Shown in pieces: positions 63,806 through 64,000 of a stretch of 64,000 bases of DNA; position 1 is the stretch's first letter, and each line of letters begins with the position of its first letter. Made by a program: the position numbers and the translations under genes. The DNA is from Sphaerulina vaccinii (Eukaryota; Ascomycota; Dothideomycetes; Mycosphaerellales; Mycosphaerellaceae), in contig JAKUDP010000014.1 in NCBI GenBank assembly GCA_022570795.1, positions 868,001 to 932,000 of the forward strand, in the 5' to 3' direction. The notes under the pieces were generated by a model. The model did not search any database. It was not told the DNA's origin and saw nothing but the letters and a program-made list of their open reading frames with translations.

Positions 63806-64000
63806 AATGAGTAGGCTTGTTGGATTTGAAATCTGGAATGGTGCTGCATAGCGAGGCGTTGAGGCTAGATCTGAGAATGTCCGGGAGCATCATGAAAAGC
63901 AAATATGGCTGGAAGGCTGATGCGAAAGCCGAATGCTTTGATGAGAGGACGCAAAATGACCAACGAGCAAGTTAGGAGCACAGCTCACTGACGCATGATC

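Noticed and set aside
1..64000. CRISPR array, prophage or bacterial operon
   Set aside because: Introns, gene families and spacing are clearly those of a fungal nuclear genome; no regularly spaced short repeats exist.

Overview
The window is nuclear DNA of a filamentous ascomycete. It carries one-gene transcription units on both strands, short introns (mostly 47-70 nt) with GTATGT/GTAAGT-type donors, CTAAC/CTGAC branch sites and C/TAG acceptors, plus a typical euascomycete gene set (TRS65, UVE1, an SMP/C2 protein of the Mug190 type, a 17.8 kDa complex I subunit). Several uncharacterised families and the gene style suggest Dothideomycetes; that placement is an inference. Most genes were rebuilt by joining exons. 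In every confident model the exon phases match and the total length is divisible by three.

Region 1-39.7 kb is gene dense and holds core eukaryotic functions. In order: an edge-truncated unknown protein; a metallophosphoesterase divergent from sphingosine-1-phosphate lyase; a ~1,020-residue protein of unknown function; a coiled-coil (She3-like) protein; PTA1 divergent from COA3; a complex I 17.8 kDa subunit; RPC25 divergent from a CCCH zinc-finger protein; a GATase-like protein; ARF1; NAT1; a GNL3/Grn1-type protein that lacks its GTPase domain; LEO1; a small orphan; a Mob protein; TRS65 divergent from MMS2; a mitochondrial hotdog thioesterase; a tail-anchored coiled-coil protein; UVE1; a tiny mitochondrial protein; the AP-3 sigma subunit; and a disordered protein.

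Region 39.7-46.1 kb is a gene-poor accessory stretch. It has a degenerate 181-bp tandem array, a two-copy ~156-bp duplication, a palindrome, a 7-bp minisatellite and a few orphan coding pieces. An old-yellow-enzyme reductase sits at its right edge.

Region 47.7-64 kb returns to conserved genes: the SMP/C2 lipid-transfer-type protein, CWF19 divergent from GPN1, a C2H2 transcription factor with an unusually long ~3 kb upstream region, an omega-class glutathione transferase, and eIF3h. Gene order shows repeated head-to-head pairs with 140-290 bp shared promoters but no metabolic cluster. I saw no rRNA, tRNA, CRISPR array or intact transposon.
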